Counted from the first letter of the stretch, positions 8,235-17,039 are shown. The stretch: DNA of 64,000 nucleotides from Chitinivibrionales bacterium (GCA_028278335.1 JANQEN010000217.1:1-64000), one strand, 5' to 3'. The notes: generated by a model from the letters alone, not told the origin. Numbers and translations: made by a program.

Positions 8235-9616
8235 TCAGAGGAGTATGGATTAGATTCTCGTTGTGTTTAGCACTTGCTACCCTTGTCTCAATGACCGGGC
8301 TCTTTTGTAACTCTATTTCAGATGCTACAAAAACAACCGTTGAATACATAACTGATTTGTCAACGACCTATTTCCGTAAAGATACCCTCTTTTTCTTTTA
8401 TCCCCAAGAGGGGTTCCAGGTAGATTTTTATGGCACCAAATCAGTAAGCTATCAGAAAAAAGAGGACGGCGTAGAGAAAAAGCGCTCCTATAACGAAGAT
8501 TCTCTCTATGCTCGATTTACCACAGAACGGGACACCTTTCTTTTTTCCGGAGATTCTGTTCAGGGCCGAGCACAGTTTCATGTCAAAGATATTCAAACCA
8601 ATTTTAATTGGGACTTTTTTCTTAAGGCCTTTACCGATACAACCTTTCCCATTTTAATGGGAAAGATCATTGCAGACCATATTGATTCAAAACAGTTGGA
8701 TTCCTTGGTACAATGCGACTCTGCCTATAAACTGACTCCCTCCAATAAAGATTCTGTGATAAACACCCTCAACAGGATTATTGGTGTGACAAATTTTTAC
8801 CAGCAGTATCGCAGTGAAATCAATGAGTTTGTCTGGGACTCGACCTTTTATGAGCGATTGAGTCAGTTGTCAAAAGAGAATATTATGGACACCTTTGGTG
8901 TTGTTAATACAGGAATAGATACCTATCAGCAAGAAATTATTCGTCGGTTCAACTATAATATTTTTTCAACCTATTTTGACAACAACCCTGATGAACCTGT
9001 ATTTACGCCCTTTCCCGTATTGGGAAGGGTATATACTCTGTCAGTTAAAGAGGGCCCTACCACTAATCAATTAAGTACTATAGCCCGTCGATTCATGAAA
9101 GTAAACGATACCGCCATGCACCAACTTTTTTTTCAGGTTGCCAATGGCATTGTAAATACAGAAAAGGATAGTAAATTTAGCGGGTTCTATTTCTCAAGTG
9201 GCTTAGTTTGGAATGTCACACCGCTCCTTTTTCATCTTGATCTACCCTTCATTAGTCAACAGGAGTTGGTACCATTAGTTCAACCAGGGCATGCACAGAT
9301 TGTGTTTGATTCTGTGGTTGGCACCTATGAAAATGCGAAAAAGTTCTATCGGTTTACGGTGAATACTTCGCTATCAGGGGAGGCGCTCTTTAATGATGGG
9401 AAACAGTATACGGTTTCCGGAGCTGTAGTGCTTACCGCAGGTTTCTACAATCGTAGTTTTGGCAACATCATGTATTCTGTAGAAAATGACCGTGGCCATT
9501 TTCGTTATATGGATATAGATATTGAACTGTATGGTAAAAGCGCTTCAAAGCATGAGTTGCGCTATTCGGAAAAAAGAAAACTTGTTACCGATAGTCTAAA
9601 TAGTAGCAGCTATTAG
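8231..9616 (+). CDS. Secreted/envelope hypothetical protein (461 aa)
   Basis: The ATG overlaps the previous stop by four bases (ATGA), so translation is coupled. A hydrophobic N-terminus ends at G-L-F-C26-N; the cysteine suggests a lipoprotein although the -1 residue (Phe) is not canonical. The rest is soluble, rich in Asp/Ser/Thr/Phe, without recognised motifs. Together with the next gene it may belong to the same surface assembly as the flanking barrels and the SUMF1 lipoprotein. Confidence 0.55.
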   Translation: MIRGVWIRFSLCLALATLVSMTGLFCNSISDATKTTVEYITDLSTTYFRKDTLFFFYPQEGFQVDFYGTKSVSYQKKEDGVEKKRSYNEDSLYARFTTERDTFLFSGDSVQGRAQFHVKDIQTNFNWDFFLKAFTDTTFPILMGKIIADHIDSKQLDSLVQCDSAYKLTPSNKDSVINTLNRIIGVTNFYQQYRSEINEFVWDSTFYERLSQLSKENIMDTFGVVNTGIDTYQQEIIRRFNYNIFSTYFDNNPDEPVFTPFPVLGRVYTLSVKEGPTTNQLSTIARRFMKVNDTAMHQLFFQVANGIVNTEKDSKFSGFYFSSGLVWNVTPLLFHLDLPFISQQELVPLVQPGHAQIVFDSVVGTYENAKKFYRFTVNTSLSGEALFNDGKQYTVSGAVVLTAGFYNRSFGNIMYSVENDRGHFRYMDIDIELYGKSASKHELRYSEKRKLVTDSLNSSSY

Positions 9617-9625
9617 GGAATTGCT

Positions 9626-10612
9626 ATGTATAGAAATGTATTACCTCTTTACAAAAGATTGCTTGCAGGAACGATTGTCTTTTTCTGTTTAGTCATAGTA
9701 TCTTTTGTTGGTTTCCGTTGTAGTCACCCTGAAACGGTGATGATCTCTGAACCTGAATTGGTGCTTCCTCGAGACAGCTCGGCAATATTTCGCTCTGACA
9801 AGAGATACTTCGTTCTTGTTCCCGGTGACACCGCACTATTTGGTGGCACCAAGGCCTGCACTCTTTTAGTGAATGGTATTATTCAACAGGGGGAGACTTC
9901 TTTTGATTCACTTTACTTTAGAACCATTACTCTGGATACAAAAACAGAAACCTTTGGGGGTACATCCTATACGGTTTATCCTCAAAAGTACCAGTATGGC
10001 CCTTCTATTTCAAAGATTACTCAAGACGAGACTGTTCGCTACTTTACAATAAACGATACTGCCACTCTGCAATTGGCTTATGAGTATAAGGGTAAGCAGC
10101 ACCTCTTTGCAGAGAACAAACAAAAGGTTTTTCCACGACTGTTGGATATGGGAAAATTTGGCTGGTTCCAATCAGACACTACCACCATCCCCACAACCCA
10201 CAAATGGTCAACCTCGCCGCTTATTCGACAGCCCTTGAGATCAAACCAGGGAACACTATCCTTTGTGGGGTATACCTATGCACCTGAGGCTATTGCCTAT
10301 CCAGTAAGCCCAAAGCAGATATCCAGCAATCCCTATAAGATAAATGGTATTGAGTTTAAAAATGGTTCCTACATTAATTCTGTATACTCCTTAGAAGGAG
10401 AGATCACAGAAGATGATGAGATTGTGAATGTACACGGGGCCATCACTATTAAGCGCACCTATTTTGTTGATCGTGGGTTGGTTGATCAATCCTTGCATTC
10501 GGCCATTCGGAAAGATTTTTCCAATGGAACCACAGAACTACGAATTGAACAGAGCTATATTGCTCGTATTGATACAGCACGCATTTTTGATGAAACTGTG
10601 AGAAAGTATTAA
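9626..10612 (+). CDS. Secreted/envelope hypothetical protein (328 aa)
   Basis: Starts 10 bases after the preceding gene with GGGA before the ATG. One N-terminal hydrophobic segment (about residues 13-31) is followed by a Cys in F-R-C-S-H; a lipid anchor is possible but the lipobox is poor. The mature part has many short beta-type stretches (Y-T-V-Y-P, Y-F-T-I-N-D-T-A-T-L) and resembles its upstream neighbour in composition. No family recognised. Confidence 0.55.
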   Translation: MYRNVLPLYKRLLAGTIVFFCLVIVSFVGFRCSHPETVMISEPELVLPRDSSAIFRSDKRYFVLVPGDTALFGGTKACTLLVNGIIQQGETSFDSLYFRTITLDTKTETFGGTSYTVYPQKYQYGPSISKITQDETVRYFTINDTATLQLAYEYKGKQHLFAENKQKVFPRLLDMGKFGWFQSDTTTIPTTHKWSTSPLIRQPLRSNQGTLSFVGYTYAPEAIAYPVSPKQISSNPYKINGIEFKNGSYINSVYSLEGEITEDDEIVNVHGAITIKRTYFVDRGLVDQSLHSAIRKDFSNGTTELRIEQSYIARIDTARIFDETVRKY

Positions 10613-10624
10613 GAGAAGAGACTG

Positions 10625-11836
10625 GTGGAATTTAGAAAGTATCTTTGGCAGGTTAGCGTCTTTATTGGTTTTATTATAACTGGGACCGTTCTTTGTGGTT
10701 GTTCTTCTCTATTTAAAGATAATCCTGTAGAACCACAAAAACCAAATCCTGTAACAATGCAGAGTAATCCCACAATTTACTCCAACGGAGTTCAAATTAG
10801 TTGGAGCAAAACCTCTTCGGAAAATTTTTCTACCTATAAACTCTATGTTGATTCACTATCAGAGGTGAAGGAATCATCAAGTAGACTTGTTGCTACTGTG
10901 GTGTACAAAGATTCAACCTCTTTTACCATTTCAAACCTCTTACCAGAAACCGACTATTATGCCAAGGTCTTTACCTATAATAATAATGCCGCTTCTGGGA
11001 GCAATCAAATCAAATTTACTACCAGCTCCTGCACCTGTAATGTCTTTACCGGTGAAAAGGAGCGTGGTATGGTTCGTGTGCCAGCTGGATGCTATAAAGG
11101 GAGCGACGGCTCTGTTGCAACAATCACCTATGACTTTTTTATGGATACTACCGAGGTTACTGAAAAAGAGTGGTTTGACATCATGGCTGATAGTGTTGTG
11201 GAATCAAATAAACCAATAGCACAGATATCATGGTTTCAAACAATTCTCTTTTGTAATAAAAAGAGCAAAGAGCTTTCTAAGGATACCTGCTATACCTTTT
11301 CAAGTGTTGAGATTGACACACTATCCTTCGAAATAAAAGACCTACCCCATTTGCAGTGCAATTTTTCTAAAAATGGTTTTCGACTGCCCACAGAGGATGA
11401 GTGGGAGTATGCCTATCGTGCTGGAGGATGGGAAGAGTTCTACTGGGGACGTGATAACAGTGTGAAACCCTATCCTGCAACTGCAGCAGATACAGCTGAG
11501 ATTTCGCAATACGCCTGGTGGCTTGTTAATAATGAGCCTGGTGGAAAAAAGGAGGTTGCCCTTAAAAAACCGAATGAGTGGTCACTCTATGATATGGCGG
11601 GTAATGTGGAAGAGTATATATGGGATATCTCTGTAGAATATCGAATAATGAATCGACTCAACTACGCTGGCCCGACTCTAACCCCGCAAAGCCTTGATAA
11701 AAAGGTAAAACGAGGGGGATACTTTAGTGGTGATAAACCATATTATCTATCTGCCTGGAACAGAGAGCGGAGTGCCACACCGGATATAACCTTTTATGAG
11801 CATACTGGCTTTAGAACAGTACGGAGAGCTAATTAG
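10625..11836 (+). CDS. Lipoprotein with fibronectin type III and SUMF1 (FGE-like) domains
   Basis: 403 residues, GTG start. The signal ends in L-C-G-C, a good lipobox. Residues about 40-135 form a fibronectin type III-like domain (W-S-K-T, Y-K-L-Y-V, L-P-E-T-D-Y-Y-A-K-V). Residues about 150-400 form a SUMF1/FGE-sulfatase domain with G-F-R-L-P-T-E-D-E-W-E-Y, D-M-A-G-N-V-E-E, K-R-G-G-Y-F and the C-terminal G-F-R-T-V-R-R. The paired active cysteines of true formylglycine-generating enzymes are absent, so this is likely a structural or ligand-binding version. A second FN3-SUMF1 protein lies at 21-22.9 kb. Confidence 0.8.
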   Translation: MEFRKYLWQVSVFIGFIITGTVLCGCSSLFKDNPVEPQKPNPVTMQSNPTIYSNGVQISWSKTSSENFSTYKLYVDSLSEVKESSSRLVATVVYKDSTSFTISNLLPETDYYAKVFTYNNNAASGSNQIKFTTSSCTCNVFTGEKERGMVRVPAGCYKGSDGSVATITYDFFMDTTEVTEKEWFDIMADSVVESNKPIAQISWFQTILFCNKKSKELSKDTCYTFSSVEIDTLSFEIKDLPHLQCNFSKNGFRLPTEDEWEYAYRAGGWEEFYWGRDNSVKPYPATAADTAEISQYAWWLVNNEPGGKKEVALKKPNEWSLYDMAGNVEEYIWDISVEYRIMNRLNYAGPTLTPQSLDKKVKRGGYFSGDKPYYLSAWNRERSATPDITFYEHTGFRTVRRAN

Positions 11837-11896
11837 TTTTTGTGAACCTCTGTGATCTTTTTTTTCTCATCATTAATTGTATCACTTAATATTGTC

Positions 11897-12349
11897 ATGA
11901 TTCCCTATAAGAAACCACGGAGAATGTTTCTTAGAGCCCTATTCAATGGCCTTGCTGTTGTTGGAGGAGGTTTTCTTCTGTGGTTTACCCGTTACTTTTT
12001 TTTCTTTAAGCCCCATACAGTAAAAACAGTTATCGGCCCTTTTTCCTCTTTTCAAAAGGGGAGCGTGACTCATAGAGAACAGGACCGTCTTTTCCTTGTT
12101 CGTGATTCTAAAGGCCTCTATGCCATAAGTGACACCTGTACTCATCGTGGGTGTATGCTTAGAATGATACAAGAGACCTTTCAGTGTCAATGCCACCAAG
12201 CCAGTTTCTCCCTAACGGGTAGTCCCTTAGAGGGGCCGGTAGATCAACCCCTTGACCATTACTATATTTATGAAGGCAAAAACAGAGAGCTTGTTGTTGA
12301 TGTCACTAAGATTGTACACTCCACATTTAGGTATTTTGAAAAGGTATGA
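11897..12349 (+). CDS. Rieske [2Fe-2S] protein, cytochrome bc type
   Basis: 150 residues from ATG 11897; a GTG at 11852 in frame is an alternative, neither with a good ribosome-binding site. The N-terminus has twin arginines (P-R8-R9-M-F-L-R) before one hydrophobic helix, fitting Tat export with a retained membrane anchor. Cluster ligands are C81/H83 and C97/H100, and C86 and C99 are placed to form the disulfide of bc1/b6f-type Rieske proteins, so it is not the oxygenase type. It overlaps the cytochrome b gene by four bases and would pass electrons on the outer face of the inner membrane. Confidence 0.85.
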   Translation: MIPYKKPRRMFLRALFNGLAVVGGGFLLWFTRYFFFFKPHTVKTVIGPFSSFQKGSVTHREQDRLFLVRDSKGLYAISDTCTHRGCMLRMIQETFQCQCHQASFSLTGSPLEGPVDQPLDHYYIYEGKNRELVVDVTKIVHSTFRYFEKV

Positions 12350-13155
12350 AAAAAAATAGAGAACCCTTAGAAACTATCCAAAGAATAAGCTATTTGCTTT
12401 TTGTAGGTAGTTTGATGGTAACGGTTCTATCCGGTCTTTTACTTGCATTCTATTATATCCCAACGCCACAGCAGGCACTTCTTTCCCTGCTTCATCTTAA
12501 GGAACACCTCTTTGGTGGCAGCTATGTTGTTGCCATACACCGTCTTTCTGGAACAGTTGCCTTTATATTGCTTTGGGGAAATGGGCTCCTAACGTTATGG
12601 ATAAAGGGTCCTTTCAAGAGCTATCGTCAAATCCTCTCTGTTTTCTTCCTTTTGAGTATTTGTTTTATTCTTTTTAGGATCACTGGCTTTATCCTGCAAG
12701 GGGACGAGCTGGCATTAACCAGTTTACAGATGCTCTTTTTAAAGAGTGGCTCCTCAACAAACCTAAGGCTGCCAAGTCTTGTAAGTCCGCTCTCCTTACT
12801 CTTTATAAAATTCTATCTGTTACACATTTTAATTCTACCTCTTTTTGTTTTCATCATCCTTAAACGGGTGTTTATAGCATACATTGACAACGGTGGAAAA
12901 AGAAATGCAGCCTCTCCGCTTGTATCACCCTATTTTATTTTTATTGTATACACTTTTTGTTTAATTACTATTGTAATGATTAGCCATTCATTTTTTCCAT
13001 CATTTTGGGGTACAGCTAGCCAAATCCCCCTTACAATGAACGTGCTTCTTTTCTTAGAGAGGAGTTTATCAATCTCTCTAATTGCTGTCGGTATAGTGCT
13101 CTTGGTTGCTCTTTGTTGGTATGGATCATTATCCTCCCGGAAAAAAGAGCTATGA
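12346..13155 (+). CDS. Cytochrome b-like membrane protein keeping one heme-ligand pair
   Basis: 269 residues, about seven to eight helices, resembling the N-terminal half of cytochrome b/b6 (S-G-L-L-L-A-F-Y-Y-I-P-T near 29-40). Each four-helix-bundle helix of the family normally has two His 14 residues apart. Here H65 and H160 are present, but positions 79 and 174 are Asn and Arg. The pair kept corresponds to the low-potential heme bL near the outer face; the bH pair is lost. It is flanked by a Rieske gene and a dehydrogenase small subunit with ATGA overlaps at both ends, so it is probably their membrane anchor and electron relay or quinone site. Confidence 0.75.
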   Translation: MKKNREPLETIQRISYLLFVGSLMVTVLSGLLLAFYYIPTPQQALLSLLHLKEHLFGGSYVVAIHRLSGTVAFILLWGNGLLTLWIKGPFKSYRQILSVFFLLSICFILFRITGFILQGDELALTSLQMLFLKSGSSTNLRLPSLVSPLSLLFIKFYLLHILILPLFVFIILKRVFIAYIDNGGKRNAASPLVSPYFIFIVYTFCLITIVMISHSFFPSFWGTASQIPLTMNVLLFLERSLSISLIAVGIVLLVALCWYGSLSSRKKEL

Positions 13156-13685
13156 ATCGACGCACCCTTTTAGCTACTATTAGTGCGGGATTTCTCTTTA
13201 CCCTCTTGATTCCCTACAATCGGATACGAAGAGCCTTTTTACGGATGAGAAGCGCCGGTAGATTGGAATCAAAAATACTTGCCACTCTTGCCTCTGCTGC
13301 AGAATGTGTCTATCCTGAGGATCATGAACCGGGTGCTCAATCCTTGGGAATTCTCAACTTTCTAACCCTTCAAATCAATCAGGATTATTATCGCCATGCC
13401 ATACCGGGGTTAAAAAAGCTTGCCCAGAGCCTCGACCGGGAAGCACAAAAAAGAGGTGGCCTGTCTTTTGGTGATATGGATAGAACTTTACAAGATGCTA
13501 TTGTTGAAGCTGTTAATAGTGGGAGCTTGGACACAATCTACCCAGGTATTCAAAGAAACTTACATACACTCATTGATATTACCTTAGAAGGATGCTTTGC
13601 CGATTCTGTTCATGGTGGCAACAGAGAAAGGCAGGCATGGATAATTATGCAGGGTGGCATAAGGCAGGAGTGGTTTGATGTCTAG
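13152..13685 (+). CDS. Gluconate 2-dehydrogenase subunit 3-like protein
   Basis: 177 residues from ATG 13152, which overlaps the cytochrome b stop (ATGA). The start M-N-R-R-T-L-L-A-T is a twin-arginine-type signal, fitting Tat export together with the folded flavoprotein partner. The mature part has features of the gluconate 2-dehydrogenase gamma/subunit 3 family: A-A-E-C-V-Y-P-E-D-H-E-P-G-A, then helices with L-N-F-L-T-L-Q and a C-terminal E-G-C-F-A-D-S-V-H-G-G. In known complexes this subunit accompanies the GMC flavin subunit, which is encoded next. Confidence 0.8.
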   Translation: MNRRTLLATISAGFLFTLLIPYNRIRRAFLRMRSAGRLESKILATLASAAECVYPEDHEPGAQSLGILNFLTLQINQDYYRHAIPGLKKLAQSLDREAQKRGGLSFGDMDRTLQDAIVEAVNSGSLDTIYPGIQRNLHTLIDITLEGCFADSVHGGNRERQAWIIMQGGIRQEWFDV

Positions 13686-15318
13686 CCTTAGTAAAAAGTA
13701 TGATGTCTGCGTTATTGGTAGTGGCGCTGGAGGTGCACCTCTTGCCTGGAGCCTTGCTAAGCGGGGATTGTCAGTTGTGTTGCTTGAACGGGGAAAGCGC
13801 TATAGTCCTCGTGATATTCCCAAAGATGAGTATGCTGTTTGTAGAAAACCTCTTTTTCGTCCCTCAAGAACAGAGGGATTGCGCGAAATTCACTATGGGT
13901 CTGCATCTTCTCTAAATGCCAATTATCTTTGGACTGCAACCTGTGTTGGTGGGGCTACCCGGGTCATGTCGGGGTTCTTTTTACCAATGAATGAGGAGGA
14001 TTTTGCACCACGCTCTCGTTTTGGCTCAGTGCCAGAAGCATCTCACCAAGGTTGGCCAATCACCTATAACGACCTAGCACCCTACTATGATCAAGTAGAA
14101 GCTGCACTTGGTATGAGTGGCAATGCATTGCGCACCCCACATCAAGAAAAAGAGTTTTCCTGTCCTGCTTTAGAGGCCCACCCGTGCTCACAGCTGATTG
14201 ATCGCTCCTGTAAAGAATTAGGCTATTCTCCATTTCCCACACCCCGGGCTGTGCTTTCTGTTGATTGGCCCGAAAAGGATAGGGGGAAGTGCAGCTACTC
14301 GGGATTCTGTGGAAGCTATGGCTGCTTGACCGGTGCCAAGGGAAGCACCCATGAAACCTACATTCCCTGGGCTGAAAAGACAGGCAACCTAACTCTTTTG
14401 CAGCAACACTATGTGTACCGATTAGAATCTCAGGGAACAAAGGTCACTGCTGCATCCTGTTTTGACAAAGACGGTGTACCTATTCGTATTAAAGCTCGAC
14501 TCTTTGTCTGTGCCGCAAGTACCATTGAATCTGCACGGCTCCTTTTGAATTCTCATTCCACCACCTTTGCCCAGGGATTAGCCAATCGATCAGGCCAGGT
14601 TGGAAAGAATCTAAGTTTTACCATACCCTGCGAGGTGACTGGCTATTTTGACAAGGATTTGTTTCCTTCAGCATCACAATCCAACTCACCCTTTGTACAG
14701 CGAACAATACAGGATTTTCATACTCTAGATAACCCAGGATTAACCTATGCCCGTGGTGGGTCAGTAATTTTTCTCTTGCCCCATCCCAATCCGATCCAAC
14801 GGATGATATCTCTCTCCTATGGCCCCAATGGGAAGCGCATACTAGGCAAAACACTTAAAGAGCGGGCGCGACGCTACTTCTCTTTTAATCATCTGCAGTC
14901 AGACAGCTTTATTGAATTTCTTCCCAATCCAAAAACCTTTATAACGCTGTCACAAAACACCCGTGATATCTGGGGTATACCCAGTGCGAGAATTGCTATC
15001 CACCATCATCCACAAAACATTCTTGCATCGCAGATAATGGCCCAAAAAATTGCCGGACTCTATCAGCACATGGGAGCTCGATATGCAGAGTATAATCCTA
15101 ATCTCTTTACTGCGGGGGAACTTCAACAGGGGACCTGTCGTTTTGGTGATGATCCAACCACATCGGTGCTTGATCCTAACTGTCAATCTCATGATGTGCC
15201 CAATCTCTATGTTACTGATGGTAGTTTCATGCCCTCGGGCTTACCAGTACCATCAACATTTACCATAATGGCCAACTCCCTCCGTGTGGCTGATCATATC
15301 TATAAAAAGGGATTGTAA
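13678..15318 (+). CDS. GMC-family FAD oxidoreductase (gluconate/sugar or alcohol dehydrogenase large subunit)
   Basis: 546 residues; ATG 13678 overlaps the previous gene by 8 bases. The FAD-binding G-S-G-A-G-G is at about 14-19, with L-L-E-R-G closing the Rossmann fold. The C-terminal GMC block N-L-Y-V-T-D-G-S-F-M-P-S-G-L-P-V-P-S precedes the helix with N-S-L-R-V-A-D. It lacks its own export signal, so it would ride out with the Tat-signalled small subunit. Alcohol or sugar oxidation with electrons leaving to Rieske and cytochrome b, rather than to the usual multiheme cytochrome c, is inferred from the operon. Confidence 0.85.
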   Translation: MSSLSKKYDVCVIGSGAGGAPLAWSLAKRGLSVVLLERGKRYSPRDIPKDEYAVCRKPLFRPSRTEGLREIHYGSASSLNANYLWTATCVGGATRVMSGFFLPMNEEDFAPRSRFGSVPEASHQGWPITYNDLAPYYDQVEAALGMSGNALRTPHQEKEFSCPALEAHPCSQLIDRSCKELGYSPFPTPRAVLSVDWPEKDRGKCSYSGFCGSYGCLTGAKGSTHETYIPWAEKTGNLTLLQQHYVYRLESQGTKVTAASCFDKDGVPIRIKARLFVCAASTIESARLLLNSHSTTFAQGLANRSGQVGKNLSFTIPCEVTGYFDKDLFPSASQSNSPFVQRTIQDFHTLDNPGLTYARGGSVIFLLPHPNPIQRMISLSYGPNGKRILGKTLKERARRYFSFNHLQSDSFIEFLPNPKTFITLSQNTRDIWGIPSARIAIHHHPQNILASQIMAQKIAGLYQHMGARYAEYNPNLFTAGELQQGTCRFGDDPTTSVLDPNCQSHDVPNLYVTDGSFMPSGLPVPSTFTIMANSLRVADHIYKKGL

Positions 15319-15321
15319 AAC

Positions 15322-15533
15322 ATGGCTGTACCAGAAACCATGAGCGCAATGGTGCTCATGGAGCAAAAAAAGCCCCTTGTTGAACAGGTGGTGGCCGTGC
15401 CCTTATGAAGATCGCTCCAAAGATTCCTATTAAAACTACGGTAACACCCTATCCATTGAGTCACGCTAATCAAGCACTGAGTGATTTGAGGAGTGGGTCG
15501 ATTACAGGTGCAGCTGTGCTTGTAGTGGAATAA
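15322..15533 (+). pseudogene. Internally deleted zinc-type alcohol dehydrogenase remnant
   Basis: Two pieces of one family remain. 15322-15408 encodes 28 residues (M-S-A-M-V-L-M-E-Q...K-P-L-V-E-Q-V-V) like the first strand of medium-chain zinc alcohol dehydrogenases. 15405-15533 encodes 42 residues (T-V-T-P-Y-P-L-S-H-A-N-Q-A-L then S-G-S-I-T-G-A-A-V-L-V-V-E) like the last 40 residues of the same family. About 270 central residues, including all zinc and NAD sites, are missing, and the join changes frame. Only four bases separate it from the GMC gene, so an alcohol dehydrogenase was once the last gene of this operon. Confidence 0.75.
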
Positions 15534-15559
15534 TCTCTAATAAATTTTTGGTTTAAAAA

Positions 15560-15935
15560 AAATGGGCGTTCCCCTGCTTTGCAGGGTTGCCGTGGCTTCC
15601 CGATAAATCGGGATTTGATTTTTGTTGTTTTATAGTACCAACCAGGCTACCTTCGGTCGGTCCTCGCTCTGCTCGGACTGGCCTTCGGCCACCTTCCACC
15701 TGGCTAACGCGAAAGATTAAAGCCTGTCTAAAGTCCAAAGTCAAATTTCGAAAGGTAAAGTAGGATTTTAACCCCCTTCAATCGCACCGCATAGATATTT
15801 GGGAAACGCGAAGATCTGTTCGAGCCCACAGGGCGAGTTATCGAGCGACCAAATATCTGTGCGATAAGGGCGATTGCGGGGCGGCTTCTTTTGGTTACTT
15901 TTCTGAGCTGCAGCAGAAAAGTAACTCAGCTGTCG
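15560..15935 (-). repeat. Dispersed intergenic repeat, copy B (inverted relative to copy A)
   Basis: Reverse-complement counterpart of the element at 250-645, with four matching words in the same order (15867-15885, 15773-15790, 15699-15720, 15676-15691). It has an extra hairpin C-C-C-G-A-T-A-A-A-T-C-G-G-G near 15598-15612 and ends near a strong inverted repeat GTTACTTTTCTG/CAGAAAAGTAAC around 15902-15935. No coding potential is convincing; the 63-residue frame across it is read from hairpin DNA. Confidence 0.75.
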
Positions 15936-16306
15936 GGATGAGTCCCGGCGATTTTGAATATCTTTTTACTACTTTAATAGAGTAACTGTGAGCATATCGA
16001 CACACTGCAGAGCAGAAGTTGGTGTCACCACATTTTTAACTGACCAGCGAATGCGTTAATTCATTATAATCCTAGGATCACAACTTCCCTGCACTCCTCC
16101 CAACATCATTGAATTTTATTTAAGATAAGAACATCTTATTGTAATAGAAAATTGTATGGGATTCTGGCAGTGTTCTCAAAATATCGAGATGTCAATATTT
16201 TAATTGAGCAACACCAATACTTGATCCCCTTGCAAAGTTTTATTCCCACTTCATGAAGAACACTCTCCATTTCCCATACTATTTTGATGAATTCCTATGC
16301 TTTTAG
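15936..16306. other. Gene-poor AT-rich stretch
   Basis: No convincing gene. A 44-codon minus-strand frame (16136-16270, starting Met-Glu-Ser-Val) lies just downstream of the decayed repeat gene, but it has only a weak ribosome-binding site and no recognisable family, so it is not called. Confidence 0.4.
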
Positions 16307-16693
16307 CTAGTGATCATACATTTTATTTATTCGGAAAAATAGCTTTGTACACGAATCAAACAGTTTCAGAATGGGCATTTTTTCTTTTGGTAATATATCA
16401 GACACTTTTTTTACGAGCATACAGAGCTTTGTGCGCCATTCAAACCCTTTTTTTATAGGCGCATAAGGCTTGGGCCGCCTTTCATACAGTTTTTTTAATG
16501 GCCCATTAACCTTTGGCCGCCATCCAAAAAGTTTTTTTACAGGCGCACACTCCTTAGGCTGCCATTCAAAAAGTTTTTTTACCAGCGCACAACACTATGG
16601 CCGACCTTCATAAAACTTTTTTAAAGGCGCACAAAGCTCTGGGAACCGACCCAAAAGTTTTTTGATGGGCGCACTAGGTAATATTGCCCGATT
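16307..16693 (-). pseudogene. Decayed gene made of 14-residue (42-bp) tandem repeats
   Basis: DNA repeats with an exact 42-base period run from about 16400 to 16680 (units start near 16459, 16501, 16543, 16585, 16627). Of six frames only one minus-strand frame stays open, ending TAG at 16307-16309. It encodes repeats of the form A-P-[ILV]-K-K-[LF]-[FY]-[EG]-x-R-P-K-x-C, fading over the last units. One in-frame TAG (16595-16597) and no start codon upstream mark it as broken. The exact multiple of three and the conserved K-K and R-P pairs argue for past protein coding. The repeat family is not recognised. Confidence 0.55.
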
Positions 16694-17039
16694 TCAAGGC
16701 TCTTTTTGCGAAGATATTAGGAATCTGTATAAATAGGACAAATTTAGTTTGGTTTCATTATTTTTGATGAAAATGTTTTGGAATACCATCTCATATTAGT
16801 AGTGTCTGGTATTTTGTGTAAATGGTTTTTTAATAGTTTTTACCAAACTAAGCTAAATGTATCTAAAAGTGCCCTGGAATTGATTGGCTTTGTGGAGTAA
16901 TGGTATTTATATTATTGAGGAGTAATCTATAATAGAATTAATTTAAATAAAAATGTTAAAACTTTCATTTCTCATGATCTAAGATTATAAAGAGTTTTAA
17001 TTGGCAAAGTTGAAATACTTTCCACTTATGAGGGGACCT

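Noticed and set aside
10625-11836. Formylglycine-generating enzyme / sulfatase activator
   Set aside because: The SUMF1 domain lacks the active-site cysteine pair, and no sulfatase gene is nearby. The same holds for 21128-22891, which has only one cysteine.
15553-15744. 63-residue minus-strand protein across repeat B
   Set aside because: It is translated from hairpin repeats and has no ribosome-binding site or counterpart in copy A.
16395-16690. CRISPR array
   Set aside because: The 42-base units follow each other with no unique spacers and vary throughout, so this is a tandem repeat, not a CRISPR.
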